Positions 52,522-63,784 are shown, counted from the first letter of the stretch. The stretch: DNA of 64,000 nucleotides from Siccibacter colletis (GCF_000696575.1 NZ_JMSQ01000001.1:1-64000); one strand, 5' to 3'. Notes: generated by a model not told the origin, from the letters alone. Numbers and translations: made by a program.

Positions 52522-53414
52522 GCTTTGCCTCCCAGCGCGGCATCAAACACGCGGCAGAAGTGCATGGCGGAGAGCGTCGCCCCGTAGAACCACACGGCGG
52601 GAACGCGCTGGAAACGCTGCTGGCGCATAAACGGCATCGCCTGCCACAGCGGCGTCGCGGCGACGCGCTGATAAAGCGCCTCATCGCCATGCTCGAAGCA
52701 GAGCACATCGGCATCCTTGATCGCTGCCAGCCGCTCTATACCCACTATCGAGCTACCCCAGAAGTTGGTTTCCCCCTGCCAGGCGTTTTTTACTCCCCAG
52801 CGGTCAAGCACCTGCTGGAACAGGCTGTTAGCCCCGATCACCAGCACGTGGCGTTCATCCATCGTGCACATCATGAGTACCGGGCGATTGCCGCGCGTGC
52901 GAAAACGCGGGGCATAGCGTTCAACGGTCTGATTAAAGGTCGCCATATGGCGTTCGGCCTGCGGCGTCATGTCCAGCAGCGCCGCCATCTCCATCAGAGA
53001 CTTTTCTGCAAGTGTTAGTGGGCGCTTACCATCACTAAAGTTGAAGCCGCGGCCAGGGGCGATACGCGCCAGCGTCTCGGCAGACGGGCCGTAGCCTGAC
53101 GACCAGACGATCATGGAGGGCTTCATCTGGATCAGCAGTTCCAGATTGGGTTCGGTACGCAGGCCCACGTCAATGACGCTGTCCGGCAGCGCCGGCTCGT
53201 TGACCCACAGGTTGTAATTAGGCACGTCCGCCACACCGTAAGGCGTGACGCCCAGCGCCAGCAGCAGCTCCACCGGGAGCCACTCCAGTGCGACGATGCG
53301 GTGCGGATTGACGCTGGCGGCTTTACTGGTGGTGGCGTGCCACAGCAGCGGCGAGAGCGCCATCGCGGTTAATAACCGGCGGCGCGTCAGGGAGGCAGTG
53401 ATCGGATCGCGCAT
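52518..53414 (-). CDS. fhuD: Ferric hydroxamate-binding periplasmic protein FhuD
   Basis: FhuD binds iron-loaded hydroxamates in the periplasm and hands them to FhuB. It is 298 aa (E. coli 296). The N-terminus has the twin-arginine motif LTRRRLLTAMAL, so it should be exported folded by Tat, as in E. coli. A class III binding-protein fold with a rigid helix follows. Start and stop overlap fhuC and fhuB. Confidence 0.98.
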   Translation of the reverse strand: MRDPITASLTRRRLLTAMALSPLLWHATTSKAASVNPHRIVALEWLPVELLLALGVTPYGVADVPNYNLWVNEPALPDSVIDVGLRTEPNLELLIQMKPSMIVWSSGYGPSAETLARIAPGRGFNFSDGKRPLTLAEKSLMEMAALLDMTPQAERHMATFNQTVERYAPRFRTRGNRPVLMMCTMDERHVLVIGANSLFQQVLDRWGVKNAWQGETNFWGSSIVGIERLAAIKDADVLCFEHGDEALYQRVAATPLWQAMPFMRQQRFQRVPAVWFYGATLSAMHFCRVFDAALGGKA

Positions 53415-54211
53415 CAGTAGACGAAGCTCACAGGTGCGTTGCCGCCCGGATGCGGCAGAATGCCCATCGGGATGCCGTAGATATGCTCCAGCGTTTCGCT
53501 GCGCATCATCTCCTGCGGGCTGCCCTGGGCGATCATCTCGCCGCCGCGCAGCGCCACCAGATGATCGCAGAACCGTGCCGCCATGTTGATGTCGTGCAGT
53601 ACGGCGATCACCGTCAGGCCGCGCTCTTTGCTCAGCCGCTGAATCAGCGACAGCACGTCCATCTGGTGCGCAATATCCAGCGCCGAAGTGGGTTCGTCCA
53701 GCAGCAGGCAGCGGCTGTTCTGCGCCACCAGCATGGCAATCCAGGCGCGCTGGCGTTCGCCGCCGGAGAGGCTGTCCACCAGACGCTGGGCAAACGGTTT
53801 AAGGCCGACCAGTGCAATGGCTTCATCCACCCGCTCGCGGTCATCCGCGCCGAAGCGGCCCAGCGCACCGTGCCACGGGTAGCGGCCGATGGCGACCAGC
53901 TCACGCACCGTCATCCCTTCCGCCTGCGGCAGCTGCTGCGGCAGGTAAGCGACTTCACGGGCAAAGGCTTTGCTGTTCCAGTCGTCGAGCGGCGTATCGT
54001 TTAACAGAATAGTGCCGTCGCTCGGGCTCTGGTGGCGGCCCAGCATTTTGATCAGCGTGGATTTACCTGAGCCGTTATGGCCGATGAGGCCCGTCACGCG
54101 ACCGGCGGGAAAGGTCAGAGAGAGAGGGTGAAGCAGCGTGCGACCGGGCACGCGAAAGGAGACATCAGAAAGCGTGAACGTTGAATCGGGATGCGTTTTG
54201 TTATCCTGCAT
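53414..54211 (-). CDS. fhuC: Ferric hydroxamate ABC transporter ATPase FhuC
   Basis: FhuC powers FhuB. It is 265 aa from ATG 54211, the E. coli length; the frame runs 8 codons further up without gain. Walker A GHNGSGKST is at about 43-51, the signature LSGGERQR mid-protein, and Walker B CLLLDEP follows. Its stop TGA shares one base with the fhuD ATG. A hairpin separates it from fhuA. Confidence 0.97.
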   Translation of the reverse strand: MQDNKTHPDSTFTLSDVSFRVPGRTLLHPLSLTFPAGRVTGLIGHNGSGKSTLIKMLGRHQSPSDGTILLNDTPLDDWNSKAFAREVAYLPQQLPQAEGMTVRELVAIGRYPWHGALGRFGADDRERVDEAIALVGLKPFAQRLVDSLSGGERQRAWIAMLVAQNSRCLLLDEPTSALDIAHQMDVLSLIQRLSKERGLTVIAVLHDINMAARFCDHLVALRGGEMIAQGSPQEMMRSETLEHIYGIPMGILPHPGGNAPVSFVY

Positions 54212-54224
54212 AAAAGCCAACTTG

Positions 54225-54249
54225 TAAAAGGGCACGGCGAACCGTGCCC
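54225..54249 (-). terminator. Intercistronic hairpin between fhuA and fhuC
   Basis: A perfect 8 bp stem GGGCACGG/CCGTGCCC with a 4-base loop is followed on the minus strand by TTTTAC, 10 bases after the fhuA stop. It could end most fhuA transcripts or protect the fhuA 3' end. Confidence 0.75.
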
Positions 54250-54258
54250 GAAAACGAA

Positions 54259-56436
54259 TTAGAAACGGAAGGTGGCGGTTGCCACAACCTGACGTTCAGC
54301 GCCCCAGAAGCAGCCATAGGTCTGGAAGCAGCTGGAAACGTACTCACGGTCCAGAAGGTTATTTACATTAAGCGCGATGCTGGAACCAGCCATACCCAAA
54401 CGCGCCAGGTCGTATTTCACCACTGCGTCCATCACTGCGGCACTGCCCACTTTGAAGCTGTTAGCCGGGTCGCCATAGCTTGAACCAATGAAGCGACCGC
54501 CGGTACCCAGCGTCAGGCCAGACAATGGACCTGCGTTAAAGGTGTAATCACCCCACAGAGATCCCATGTTACGCGGCACCTGCTCGACTTTATTGCCTTT
54601 CAGGTTGGTATCTTTGGTGTATTCAGCATCGATGTAGGTATAAGACGCCGTCACGTTGATATTCGCATTAAGCGCCGCTTTGGCTTCCAGCTCCACACCG
54701 CGTGAACGCACTTCGCCTGATGGTACCTGCTGCGTAGCATCGGTCGGGCTGGTGGTCAGGGTATTGGTTTTTGTCAGCTCATATACCGCGGCGGTAAGCA
54801 CAACCGGCATATCTTTCGGCACATACTTCACGCCCGCTTCGTACTGCTCACCTTTAGATGGCGCAAATGCCATACGCGGAGTGCTGTAGAGGTCAAATGC
54901 GTTCGGCTCGAAAGACTGGCTGTAGCTCACGTATGGCGAGATACCGTTGTCGAACAGGTAGTTCACACCGCCACGCCAGGTGAACTGATGATCATTACGT
55001 TCGATGGAGCCGCCGTCAGCACGAACGGTAGTGCCCTGCTGAGACCAGTCATAGCGACCACCCAGCGTGAACACCCATTTATCCCACTCGGCCTGATCCT
55101 GAACGTAGATGCCGGTCTGCTCGGTTTCATTGAGCTGGTACGGGTCTGCGCCACCGAACTCGAAGTCTACCGGGGTATAAGAGCCGTAAAGATCGATAGC
55201 CGGGGCGCTGCCAAAGGTAGCGTTGATATCGTTACGCATACGCATGTAATCGACACCGGTCAGTAAGGTGTGATCGACGTCGCCCGTGGCGAATTTACTC
55301 TGTAGCTGAGTATCAACGCTGAAGTTTTGCAGACGTTCATTATCGACGATGGTGCCGCGATTAAGCGTATGTCCATCGGCCTGAATACCCGTGCCATAGA
55401 CGCTCTTCTGCGCCGTTTTCATCTCTGCAAAGCGCAGGTTCTGACGCACAGTGAAAGTGTCATCGAATTCATGGTCAAAGCTGTAGCCGACCATTTTCTG
55501 ATTGCGGGAATAAGTATTGTTCTTCGCGGCTTCGCTGAAATCAGGATGCAGACGCTTGCCGTTTGGCAGCTTCTCGACGGTCCCCTCTTTCGGCAGCCAG
55601 CCGTAATAACCGGTTTCCGGCTCGTTCTGGAAGTAAGAGAGGAAGGTGAAATTGGTTTTATCGCTCGGACGCCAGGAGAAGGATGGTGCAATGGCATAGC
55701 GTTTCTGCTGCGCATGCTCCTGCTGCTGATCGTTAGAACGCGCGATACCGGTCAGGCGGTAGGAAAACTCACCGTTATCATCCAGAGCATCACTGAAATC
55801 AAAACCAGTCTGGTAAAGGTTGTCAGTGCCCATTTTGAACTGCACTTCTTTCAGTGGTTCCGTGGTTGGACGCTTACTCACCATAGAGATGATACCGCCC
55901 GGGTTGCTCTTTCCGTACAGGACGGAAGTCGGGCCGCGCATCAGTTCAACGCGCTCAAGCATGTACGGATCGATCACCGCGTCGTTATAGAAGTTCCCCT
56001 GCAGCTTCATGCCGTCCAGATAGTTATTCTGGCTCAGGCCGACGGAGGTAAAGCCACGGATGCTGACGAAGTCGTAAGTCGTGGATGCGCCACGGTTACT
56101 GACCACTACGCCCGGCGTATAGCCCAGCGCTTCTTTTACCGAAGAGGGCTGACGGATTTGCATCTCTTCGTTGGTCACCACCGACACCGACTGCGGGGTC
56201 TTTTCGATCGGGGTGTCGGTTTTAGTGGCGGTGGCGGAGCGTTTGGCCGCGATGGTCGGTGCCGGGCCCCAGGCGCTTTCCTGCGGGGCTGCCGCAGAAA
56301 CCACGATAGTATCTTCTTTCTGTGTAGTCTGCGCCGCCCAGGCGGTGGCGGAGAGGCTGCCGGTTGCGGCAGCAACAAGTACCGCAAGTTTGCACAGTGA
56401 GGTGTTAACTGGCTGAGCAGAATTTGAACGCGCCAT
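54259..56436 (-). CDS. fhuA: TonB-dependent ferrichrome receptor FhuA
   Basis: FhuA is the outer-membrane ferrichrome gate and, in E. coli, receptor for phages T1, T5, phi80 and colicin M. It is 725 aa against 747 in E. coli. The signal ends AWA/AQT, the TonB box is EDTIVVSA, then comes the plug (about 45-190) and a 22-strand barrel ending in Phe. The segment between SVYG and LQNF (loop 4) has 20 residues and no cysteine, against about 37 residues with a Cys pair in E. coli. A Fur box lies upstream. Confidence 0.97.
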   Translation of the reverse strand: MARSNSAQPVNTSLCKLAVLVAAATGSLSATAWAAQTTQKEDTIVVSAAAPQESAWGPAPTIAAKRSATATKTDTPIEKTPQSVSVVTNEEMQIRQPSSVKEALGYTPGVVVSNRGASTTYDFVSIRGFTSVGLSQNNYLDGMKLQGNFYNDAVIDPYMLERVELMRGPTSVLYGKSNPGGIISMVSKRPTTEPLKEVQFKMGTDNLYQTGFDFSDALDDNGEFSYRLTGIARSNDQQQEHAQQKRYAIAPSFSWRPSDKTNFTFLSYFQNEPETGYYGWLPKEGTVEKLPNGKRLHPDFSEAAKNNTYSRNQKMVGYSFDHEFDDTFTVRQNLRFAEMKTAQKSVYGTGIQADGHTLNRGTIVDNERLQNFSVDTQLQSKFATGDVDHTLLTGVDYMRMRNDINATFGSAPAIDLYGSYTPVDFEFGGADPYQLNETEQTGIYVQDQAEWDKWVFTLGGRYDWSQQGTTVRADGGSIERNDHQFTWRGGVNYLFDNGISPYVSYSQSFEPNAFDLYSTPRMAFAPSKGEQYEAGVKYVPKDMPVVLTAAVYELTKTNTLTTSPTDATQQVPSGEVRSRGVELEAKAALNANINVTASYTYIDAEYTKDTNLKGNKVEQVPRNMGSLWGDYTFNAGPLSGLTLGTGGRFIGSSYGDPANSFKVGSAAVMDAVVKYDLARLGMAGSSIALNVNNLLDREYVSSCFQTYGCFWGAERQVVATATFRF

Positions 56437-56473
56437 TGTAGTTTCTCTGAGTGAAAGTGACGAATGATAACGT

Positions 56474-56492
56474 AAACGAGAATTATTATTAT
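56474..56492. promoter_or_regulatory. Fur box of fhuA
   Basis: The minus strand reads ATAATAATAATTCTCGTTT, a good match to the 19 bp Fur consensus GATAATGATAATCATTATC in the left half. It lies 38 bases before the fhuA ATG. An overlapping GATAAC-type half-site (56465-56470, plus strand) suggests room for a second Fur dimer. Confidence 0.82.
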
Positions 56493-56640
56493 GCGCGTGG
56501 ATAATATTCGAAACGCTGTACGCTTAGCAAGCAGTACGCGGCCTGGCGGCGTTGAGGGGGTAAGAAATAACCAGATGAACAGCAAGGCGATTATGACGCT
56601 TTCCTGCACCGCGAATTTGCGTCAGGGAAACGCCGTCAGA

Positions 56641-56676
56641 TAAAAATAAGAAAGGCGACCTGAGGCCGCCTTTCTG
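56641..56676 (-). terminator. mrcB terminator
   Basis: An 11 bp near-perfect stem (GAAAGGCGGCC/GGTCGCCTTTC, one G-T pair) with a 3-base loop is followed by TTATTTTTA on the minus strand, about 20 bases after mrcB. Confidence 0.9.
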
Positions 56677-56694
56677 CATTGTTTGAGGCAACAA

Positions 56695-59229
56695 TTAGTT
56701 GCTGCCAAACATGTCTTTGATCCAGCCGGCAACGCCGTCGCTTTTCTCTTCCTGCTGCGGCTGTTGCTGCTGCGCCGGTGCCTGCTGCTCCTGCGGCGTC
56801 TGGGCAAACGGGTTGCCGGACTGCTGCTGCTGAGACTGCATGCTCTGCTGGCACAGCGCATCCGGATCGCGGGTCCAGACCGGCAGCACGCGGGTGCCGC
56901 CGCCCATGCACTGGAAGTAACCAGCGTCATCCACCGACATATCAACGATATCTTCCGGCGGCGTCAGCTCCAGCGGGATGGGCGACTGGTTCGCCAGGTA
57001 ACGCTGATAGATAGCCATCGCACCGCTGGCACCGTACAGCTTCGTCGGCTGGTTGTTGTCGCGGCCCACCCAGGTGATCACCACTTCACGGCCATCGATC
57101 CCGGCAAACCAGGTATCAACCTGATTGTTGGTGGTCCCGGTTTTGCCGGCCAGATGCAGCTGCGGATACTTCGCAGCAAGCTGGCGACCGGTACCGCGCT
57201 GAATCACCTGTTGCATGGTGTAGAGCGTCAGGTAAGCCGCCTGAGCTGGCACCGCACGCTCCGCCTGCGGGAAACTCTGGAACAGCACCGAACCGTCTTC
57301 AGCAATCACGGAGCGCAGCGCCGACATCGGCGCGCGATTACCGCCGCTGGCGATGGTCTGGAACGCCTGCGCCACTTCCACCGGCGTCAGGTTAAGGGCA
57401 CCCAGCAGCATCGCCGGCACCGGACGCAGCTGATTTTTTGGTACGCCAAGTTTGGTCCAGGTTTCGGTGACCGCCGGCAGTCCCAGCGACAGGCCGAGGT
57501 TAACCGTCGGCACGTTCATTGAACGGGCAAGAGCGTCCACCAGCATCACCTGGCCACTGAAGCGACGATCGTCGTTCTGCGGCGACCACACCTGGCCGTT
57601 TGGCTGGCGCAGCGAGAGCGGCGCATCGGCAATCCAGGTGTTGAGACGGTACTGGTTCGGCTGGCTCAGGGCGGTGAGATAGGTTGCCGGTTTCGCCAGC
57701 GAGCCAATCGAGCGGCGCGCCTGCATCGCGCGGTTGTAGCCGGCGAACTGCGGGTTAGCTCCGCCGACCATAGCGCGGACTTCACCGGTGAAGCGGTCCA
57801 CCACCACCATCGCGGTCTCCAGATCCTTCAGCTTGCGCTGTTTGATCAGCGCCGGAATACCTTCACTTGCTGCTTTCTCGGCGGCGTCCTGCGCCACGGA
57901 GTCAAAGGTGGTGAAGATCTTCACGCCGGAGAGATCTTTGACTTTGTCGCCGAGCTGCGTCTGCAGCTCCTGACGCACCATCTGCATAAACGCCGGCTGC
58001 GGTGAAATCACCCCGCCACGCGGCTGCACGCCCAGCGGACGCGCGCTCAGCATGTCGTATAGCTCCTGGTCGATGACCTTCTGCTCCTGCAGCAGGCGCA
58101 GCACCAGGTTACGACGCTCCAGCGCCAGCTTCGGATTACGCCACGGGTTGTAGAGCGATGCGCCTTTTACCATACCAACCAGCAGCGCCTGTTGATCGAG
58201 GCTCAGCTCTTCCACCGGGCGGCCAAAGTAGTAGAGGCTCGCCAGCGGGAAGCCGCGGATCTGATCGTCGCCGCTCTGGCCGAGATACACCTCGTTGAGG
58301 TACAGCTCCAGAATGCGGTCTTTGCTGTAGCGCGCATCCATAATGAGCGCCATATAGGCCTCATTGGCTTTACGCCACAGGGTACGTTTGTTGGTGAGGA
58401 ACAGGTTTTTCACCAGCTGCTGCGTCAGGGTACTGCCGCCCTGCACCGCACGGCCCGCGGTCAGGTTCGCCACCACCGCACGGCCAATCGACCATACCGA
58501 AATCCCGTCGTGCTCGTAGAAGTGACGGTCTTCGGTCGCCACCAGCGTATCGACCAGCAGATCCGGGAAACCGGTACGCGGCACGAACAGGCGCTGCTCG
58601 CCGTTTGGCGAAGAGAGCATGGTGATCAGGCGCGGATCGAGACGGAAGAAACCGAACTGGCGGTTGCTGTCCATGTTCTCGATGGATTCCAGGCGGTTGC
58701 CGTCAAACACCAGACGAGCGCGTACCTGCCCCTCTTTGCTGTCCGGGAAATCAAACGGACGGCGGATCATCTCGATGCTGTTGCCCTTGACGGTAAATTC
58801 GCCGGGGCGCGTCATGCGGGTCACTTCGCGGTACTGCGTCGCTTCCAGCAGCTTCACCATCTCCTGCTTGCTGTACGCCATGTCCGGCTCAAGGTTCACC
58901 ATACGGCCATACACCGCGGCCGGCAGCTGCCAGACCTTGCCGTCGATACGGCTGCGGATCTGCTGGTCAAGGTAAACGCCGTAGGCTGCGAACAGCACCA
59001 CAAAGACGATAAACAGCTTCAGCAGTAGCCACAGCCACTTGCGGCCCTTGCCGTTGCCGGACTTGCGCCCTTTGCCTTTTACCTTGCGCGGCATCGGTTC
59101 TCCATCGTCATAATCATCATTCTCATAGTCGTCGCGCTCATCGTCCCTGAGACGACGGCTCACCTTTTGCTTTGCCGGACGTGCAGGCTTGCCTTTACGT
59201 CCGATAGGTTCGCGGTCATTCCCCGCCAT
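56695..59229 (-). CDS. mrcB: Penicillin-binding protein 1B
   Basis: PBP1B polymerises and cross-links peptidoglycan and is activated by LpoB. It is 844 aa. A charged cytoplasmic tail leads to one transmembrane helix (about 65-87) and the UB2H domain (about 110-200). The GT51 domain has Glu in [12 protein letters not shown]. The transpeptidase domain has Ser in SIGSLAKP and the KTGTTNN box, and the end is Gln/Pro-rich. I start at the second ATG (59229), spaced 7 from GGAG, which matches E. coli MAGNDREP. Confidence 0.97.
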   Translation of the reverse strand: MAGNDREPIGRKGKPARPAKQKVSRRLRDDERDDYENDDYDDGEPMPRKVKGKGRKSGNGKGRKWLWLLLKLFIVFVVLFAAYGVYLDQQIRSRIDGKVWQLPAAVYGRMVNLEPDMAYSKQEMVKLLEATQYREVTRMTRPGEFTVKGNSIEMIRRPFDFPDSKEGQVRARLVFDGNRLESIENMDSNRQFGFFRLDPRLITMLSSPNGEQRLFVPRTGFPDLLVDTLVATEDRHFYEHDGISVWSIGRAVVANLTAGRAVQGGSTLTQQLVKNLFLTNKRTLWRKANEAYMALIMDARYSKDRILELYLNEVYLGQSGDDQIRGFPLASLYYFGRPVEELSLDQQALLVGMVKGASLYNPWRNPKLALERRNLVLRLLQEQKVIDQELYDMLSARPLGVQPRGGVISPQPAFMQMVRQELQTQLGDKVKDLSGVKIFTTFDSVAQDAAEKAASEGIPALIKQRKLKDLETAMVVVDRFTGEVRAMVGGANPQFAGYNRAMQARRSIGSLAKPATYLTALSQPNQYRLNTWIADAPLSLRQPNGQVWSPQNDDRRFSGQVMLVDALARSMNVPTVNLGLSLGLPAVTETWTKLGVPKNQLRPVPAMLLGALNLTPVEVAQAFQTIASGGNRAPMSALRSVIAEDGSVLFQSFPQAERAVPAQAAYLTLYTMQQVIQRGTGRQLAAKYPQLHLAGKTGTTNNQVDTWFAGIDGREVVITWVGRDNNQPTKLYGASGAMAIYQRYLANQSPIPLELTPPEDIVDMSVDDAGYFQCMGGGTRVLPVWTRDPDALCQQSMQSQQQQSGNPFAQTPQEQQAPAQQQQPQQEEKSDGVAGWIKDMFGSN

Positions 59230-59335
59230 GCTCATTCTCCAACAAAGTTCAGGCGCAAAGGCCCGATTTTTATCTCTCGCCCGCAGAGGGGAAAGTAGAA
59301 ATCTCTCAAAGTCACCGCAGCGGTGGCTCGTCTCA

Positions 59336-61774
59336 TTATGATGAGGGATTGCTGTATTTTCGCGTACGCGTCGTCGGCGCCGCCGTAGCCGGATCGTCCG
59401 GCCAGACGTGTTTCGGATAGCGCCCTTTCATCTCTTTCTGTACCTCGCGGTACGCCCCGTTCCAGAAAGCACTCAGGTCGCGGGTGATTTGCAGCGGCCG
59501 CTGGGCGGGGGAAAGCAGCTCCAGCACCAGCGGGACGCGCCCGTCGGCAATCGTCGGGGTAGCGGCTTCGCCAAACATCTCCTGCATCCGCACCGCCAGC
59601 GCGGGCGGGTTCTCCTCATGGTAGCGGATCGCTATCCGGCTTCCGGTCGGCACAGTGTAATGAGTTGGCAGCGCACTATCCAGCCGTTGACGTAATGGCC
59701 AGTCGAGCAGGTGCAGCAGCGCCCGCGCCAGATCGATAGTGCGTAACGCGCGCAGGGAGTGTACGCCGTTCATCTCCGGCAGCAGCCACCGCTCCAGCGA
59801 GTCCAGCAACGACGCCTCATCCACCGCTGGCCAGGCATACTCCGGCAACCAGCGCGCGGCACAGGCGAGACGTAAGCGTAGCTGCTCTGCGGCAGGACTC
59901 CAGTTAAGCGCATCAAGGCCTTTTTCGCGAATGCCGTTCAGCATGGCGCGGTGCAGCTCCTCTTCAGAAGGCTTCGCCAGCGGCCTGACGCTGATGACCA
60001 GCTCGCCAAGCTGGGTGCGGCGCAGCGCTTTCAGGGTGCCCTGGGCGTCATCCCACTCCACCACCTCGCGCTGGCGCGCCAGCTGCGGGCAGCGGGCCAG
60101 CAGATCATCGATATCCAGCGCCAGCCCCTGCAAAATGCGCGCGTCCGGGCTGGTGCTGCCCTGCAACAGCAGCGGGACGATCAGCCACTCGTGGCGGCTC
60201 AGGGCGTCGTCGTCATCCAGCATCGCCCCCATGCCGTTAGCCAGCTGATAGCGCCCGCCGCTGCCGCGCCGCCGGGCGATGCGATCGCTGAACGCCTGCG
60301 CCAGCAGCGCCGGAGCCAGCCGGATATCCGGCGTGCCGCCTTTGCTTTGTATACGGTTAAGCAGCTGCTGGCTGCGCTGCTGCCAGGCGGGATGCGCACG
60401 GGTAAAGGCACTGGCGAGATCGCTGCCTGCGCCACGCGGCGGCTCCTCCAGCATCGCAACCAGCCGCGCCGCCGTGGCCTGCTCATCGGCGGTTTTCGCC
60501 GCCACCAGCATTGCCGCGAGGCGCGGATCGTTCCCCGGCTGCGCGATCTGCTGGCCGAGCGCGGTCAGCCGTCCGTCCTCCAGCGCGCCGAGCCGGGTTA
60601 ACAGCGCTTGCGCCGCCCGCAGATTAGCCTCCGGCGGGGCGTCAAGCCAGGTCAGCGCGTCGGGCTGGCATCCCCACTGCAGCACGTCGAGCAGCAGTCC
60701 GGAGAGATCGGAGTGCATGATTTCCGCGTCGCTCTGCGCGGCGGCGCGCTCGGCCTGCTCTTTGCCGATAAGGTGCAGACAAAGACCGGGGGAAAGGCGT
60801 CCGGCGCGGCCTGCACGCTGGGTCATGGAGGCCTGGCTGATGCGCTGGGTGACAAGCCGCGTCAGGCCGGTGCGCGGGTCGAAGCGCGCGACGCGCTCCT
60901 GGGCGCTGTCCACCACCAGACGAATACCTTCGATGGTAAGGCTGGTTTCGGCGATGTTGGTCGCCAGCACCACTTTGCGATAGCCTTCGGGCGCGGGAAG
61001 AATGGCGTTGCGCTGCTCGTTAAGCGGCAGCGCGCCGTAGAGTGGGCACAGCAGCACATCTTCCGTCACCCGCTCTTTAAGCTGCTCCTGCACGCGCTGG
61101 ATCTCGCCGACGCCTGGCAGAAACAGCAGCAGCGAACCGGACTCCTCGCGCAGCAACGCGGCGGTCGCAATGGCGACGGCCTCATCGAAACGCTGATGAG
61201 CGGGCAGCGCGGCGTAACGGCGCGCCACCGGAAACGAACGGCCTTCCGAGACGATAACCGGTGCCCCGGGCAGCAGGCGCTGCAGGCGCTCATTATCCAG
61301 CGTCGCCGACATAATCAGCAGCGCCAGGTCGTCACGCAGCCCCTGCTGCACGTCGAGCAGCAGCGCCAGGGCGAGGTCCGCCTGCAGGCTGCGCTCGTGA
61401 AATTCGTCGAGGATCACCAGACCCACACCGGTCAGCTCCGGATCCTGCTGGATCATGCGCGTCATGATCCCCTCGGTGACCACTTCCAGCCGGGTGGCTG
61501 GTCCGATGCAGGTCTGGCCGCGCATACGGTAGCCCACGGTCTCACCCGGTTTTTCACCCAGCAGCTCCGCCAGCCGCTGCGCCACGTTGCGTGCTGCCAG
61601 CCGCCGCGGCTCCAGCAGCAGGATGCGCCCGTCAATATTGCCATCGCGCAGGATCTGCAGCGGCAGCCAGGTTGATTTCCCCGCTCCGGTCGGCGCGTTC
61701 AGCAGCACCTGCGGCGAGGATTTCAGCGCAGCAAGCAGTTCGGGGAGGATGGCGGCAACCGGCAATGACGACAC
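59336..61774 (-). CDS. hrpB: ATP-dependent RNA helicase-like protein HrpB
   Basis: HrpB is a DEAH-box helicase homologue; its cellular substrate is not settled. It is 812 aa from GTG 61774, which has GGAG 7 bases upstream. Walker [10 protein letters not shown] is near residue 30, the DEFH box is [11 protein letters not shown], motif III is SATL and motif VI is QRAGRAGR. A helicase-associated domain and the HrpB-specific C-terminal region follow. It is divergent from thpR. Confidence 0.95.
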   Translation of the reverse strand: MSSLPVAAILPELLAALKSSPQVLLNAPTGAGKSTWLPLQILRDGNIDGRILLLEPRRLAARNVAQRLAELLGEKPGETVGYRMRGQTCIGPATRLEVVTEGIMTRMIQQDPELTGVGLVILDEFHERSLQADLALALLLDVQQGLRDDLALLIMSATLDNERLQRLLPGAPVIVSEGRSFPVARRYAALPAHQRFDEAVAIATAALLREESGSLLLFLPGVGEIQRVQEQLKERVTEDVLLCPLYGALPLNEQRNAILPAPEGYRKVVLATNIAETSLTIEGIRLVVDSAQERVARFDPRTGLTRLVTQRISQASMTQRAGRAGRLSPGLCLHLIGKEQAERAAAQSDAEIMHSDLSGLLLDVLQWGCQPDALTWLDAPPEANLRAAQALLTRLGALEDGRLTALGQQIAQPGNDPRLAAMLVAAKTADEQATAARLVAMLEEPPRGAGSDLASAFTRAHPAWQQRSQQLLNRIQSKGGTPDIRLAPALLAQAFSDRIARRRGSGGRYQLANGMGAMLDDDDALSRHEWLIVPLLLQGSTSPDARILQGLALDIDDLLARCPQLARQREVVEWDDAQGTLKALRRTQLGELVISVRPLAKPSEEELHRAMLNGIREKGLDALNWSPAAEQLRLRLACAARWLPEYAWPAVDEASLLDSLERWLLPEMNGVHSLRALRTIDLARALLHLLDWPLRQRLDSALPTHYTVPTGSRIAIRYHEENPPALAVRMQEMFGEAATPTIADGRVPLVLELLSPAQRPLQITRDLSAFWNGAYREVQKEMKGRYPKHVWPDDPATAAPTTRTRKYSNPSS

Positions 61775-61846
61775 AAATAGCTCCAGAGGGTTAACATTGA
61801 AAGGCGGGCATTGTAGCATCCCGGCAAACCTTTACCGAGTAACCGC

Positions 61847-62383
61847 ATGGCACACCTTAACCGACTCTTTTTTGCGCTGGAGCTGCCGAAGGCGCTGCAG
61901 CAGGAGATCGTTCGCTGGCGGGCGACGCACTTCTCACCCGAGGCGGGAAAGCCTGTTGCCGCCGCGAATCTGCATATGACGCTGGCGTTCCTCGGCGAGG
62001 TGAGCGCGGAGAAACAGCAGGCGCTGACGGATCTGGCCGGACGCATCAGCCAGCCGGGCTTTACCCTGCGCCTTGACGATGCCGGGCAGTGGCCACGCTC
62101 GCGGGTGGCGTTTCTGGGTTCACGCCAGCCGCCGCGCGGGCTGTTGCAGCTTGCTGCCCTGCTGCGCGCCCAGGCGGCCCGCAGCGGTTGCTGGCAAAGC
62201 CCGCAGCCGTTTCATCCGCACATCACCCTGCTGCGCCAGACCGACAGCACGCTGCGTCTGCCCGCGCCGGGCTTTAGCTGGGAGTGCCGCATCACAGAGT
62301 TTGTGCTGTACGCATCCCGCGTTGAACAGGGCCGCACCCGCTACCAGCCGCTACAGCGTTTCGCACTTAAAAAGGAATTGTAA
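61847..62383 (+). CDS. thpR: RNA 2',3'-cyclic phosphodiesterase ThpR (LigT)
   Basis: This 2H phosphoesterase opens 2',3'-cyclic phosphates and was first seen as a 2'-5' RNA ligase. It is 178 aa. Both HxT motifs are present: His43-Thr45 in [10 protein letters not shown] and His125-Thr127 in PHITLLR. It is coupled to sfsA by TAATG. The natural RNA target is unknown. Confidence 0.96.
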   Translation: MAHLNRLFFALELPKALQQEIVRWRATHFSPEAGKPVAAANLHMTLAFLGEVSAEKQQALTDLAGRISQPGFTLRLDDAGQWPRSRVAFLGSRQPPRGLLQLAALLRAQAARSGCWQSPQPFHPHITLLRQTDSTLRLPAPGFSWECRITEFVLYASRVEQGRTRYQPLQRFALKKEL

Positions 62384-63087
62384 TGGAGTTCACGCCCCCG
62401 CTCGCTCCCGCCACGCTGATCAAACGCTATAAACGTTTTCTTGCCGATGTAGTGACGCCTGAAGGCGTGGAGCTGACGCTGCACTGCCCCAATACCGGCG
62501 CCATGACCGGCTGCGCCACGCCGGGAGATACCGTCTGGTACTCCACCTCCAGCGTGGCGACCCGCAAATACCCGCATACCTGGGAGCTGACCCAGACGCG
62601 CGCCGGGGACGTTATTTGCGTCAATACCCTGCGTGCCAATACCCTGGCGCGTGAGGCGCTGGAGGCGCAACGCCTGCCGGAATTACAGGGCTACGAGCGC
62701 GTGTTGCGCGAAGTAAAATACGGCGCAGAGCGCAGCCGCATTGACTTTATGCTCCAGGCGGAGAACCGGGTTAACTGCTATATTGAAGTTAAATCGGTAA
62801 CGCTCTCAGAACAGGGAAACGGTTACTTTCCGGACGCGGTGACTGCGCGTGGTCAGAAGCATCTGCGGGAGCTGATGAGCGTGGTTGCCCAGGGAGATCG
62901 CGCCGTACTGCTTTTCGCGGTATTACACACCGCCATCGCCCACGTCGCACCCGCCCGCCACATCGATCCGATCTACGCGCAGCTACTGCACGATGCACAG
63001 CAAAAGGGGGTGGAAATTATTGCTTATAAAGCTACAGTTTCTGCCGATAACATGAGTCTGACGATGCCACTACCTGTCCATCTGTGA
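62383..63087 (+). CDS. sfsA: Sugar fermentation stimulation protein SfsA
   Basis: SfsA is 234 aa, the E. coli length. It was identified in E. coli as a factor that raises maltose gene expression. The family has an OB-like N-domain and a nuclease-like (PD-(D/E)XK) C-domain, with residues in [21 protein letters not shown] fitting the latter. The true activity is not settled. Its ATG shares a base with the thpR stop. Confidence 0.95.
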   Translation: MEFTPPLAPATLIKRYKRFLADVVTPEGVELTLHCPNTGAMTGCATPGDTVWYSTSSVATRKYPHTWELTQTRAGDVICVNTLRANTLAREALEAQRLPELQGYERVLREVKYGAERSRIDFMLQAENRVNCYIEVKSVTLSEQGNGYFPDAVTARGQKHLRELMSVVAQGDRAVLLFAVLHTAIAHVAPARHIDPIYAQLLHDAQQKGVEIIAYKATVSADNMSLTMPLPVHL

Positions 63088-63265
63088 TCCACAGTTTTGG
63101 CAATGGTGTTTTTTTATTCGACCGCTTGCGCGAATAAGCTTTTCCTCACAGGGTTGTCAAGCGTAACGTTTAGTTAATTGCTATCCTGAAAAGCTTCTGC
63201 TATTTATAGCGGCCTGATTTTTCCCCCGACATGGGGATCGATAGTGCGTGTTAAGGAGAATCAAC

Positions 63266-63721
63266 ATGCAAGAAGGGCAAAACCGTAAAACATCGTCCCT
63301 GAGTATTCTGGCCATCGCTGGGGTGGAGCCATATCAGGAGAAACCGGGCGAAGAGTATATGAATGAAGCCCAGCTCTCGCACTTCAAGCGTATTCTTGAA
63401 GCATGGCGTAATCAGCTCAGGGATGAAGTAGACCGCACCGTCACACACATGCAGGATGAAGCGGCAAACTTCCCCGATCCGGTGGACCGTGCTGCTCAGG
63501 AAGAGGAATTCAGCCTCGAACTGCGTAACCGCGACCGCGAGCGTAAGCTGATCAAAAAGATCGAGAAAACGCTCAAGAAAGTGGAAGACGAAGACTTTGG
63601 CTTCTGCGAATCCTGCGGCGTCGAAATCGGTATTCGCCGTCTCGAAGCGCGTCCGACTGCCGATCTTTGCATCGATTGCAAAACGCTGGCGGAAATCCGC
63701 GAAAAACAGATGGCGGGCTGA
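63266..63721 (+). CDS. dksA: RNA polymerase secondary-channel regulator DksA
   Basis: DksA inserts a coiled coil into the RNA polymerase secondary channel and, with ppGpp, shuts rRNA promoters (such as those at the left of this window) and activates amino-acid genes. It is 151 aa. The coiled-coil tip is [11 protein letters not shown], and the zinc finger uses two CxxC pairs (CESC, CIDC). I start at ATG 63266, with AAGGAG 7 bases upstream. Confidence 0.99.
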   Translation: MQEGQNRKTSSLSILAIAGVEPYQEKPGEEYMNEAQLSHFKRILEAWRNQLRDEVDRTVTHMQDEAANFPDPVDRAAQEEEFSLELRNRDRERKLIKKIEKTLKKVEDEDFGFCESCGVEIGIRRLEARPTADLCIDCKTLAEIREKQMAG

Positions 63722-63745
63722 TTCAGCACGCGCAGGTAACCACAC

Positions 63746-63774
63746 GGCGGGAGCTTCTCCCGCCTTGTTTTTTT
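63746..63774 (+). terminator. dksA terminator before gluQ
   Basis: An 8 bp perfect stem GGCGGGAG/CTCCCGCC with loop CTT is followed by TTGTTTTTTT, 25 bases after dksA. It stands only 11 bases before the gluQ start, so gluQ depends on read-through, as reported for E. coli. Confidence 0.93.
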
Positions 63775-63784
63775 AAAGACCACC

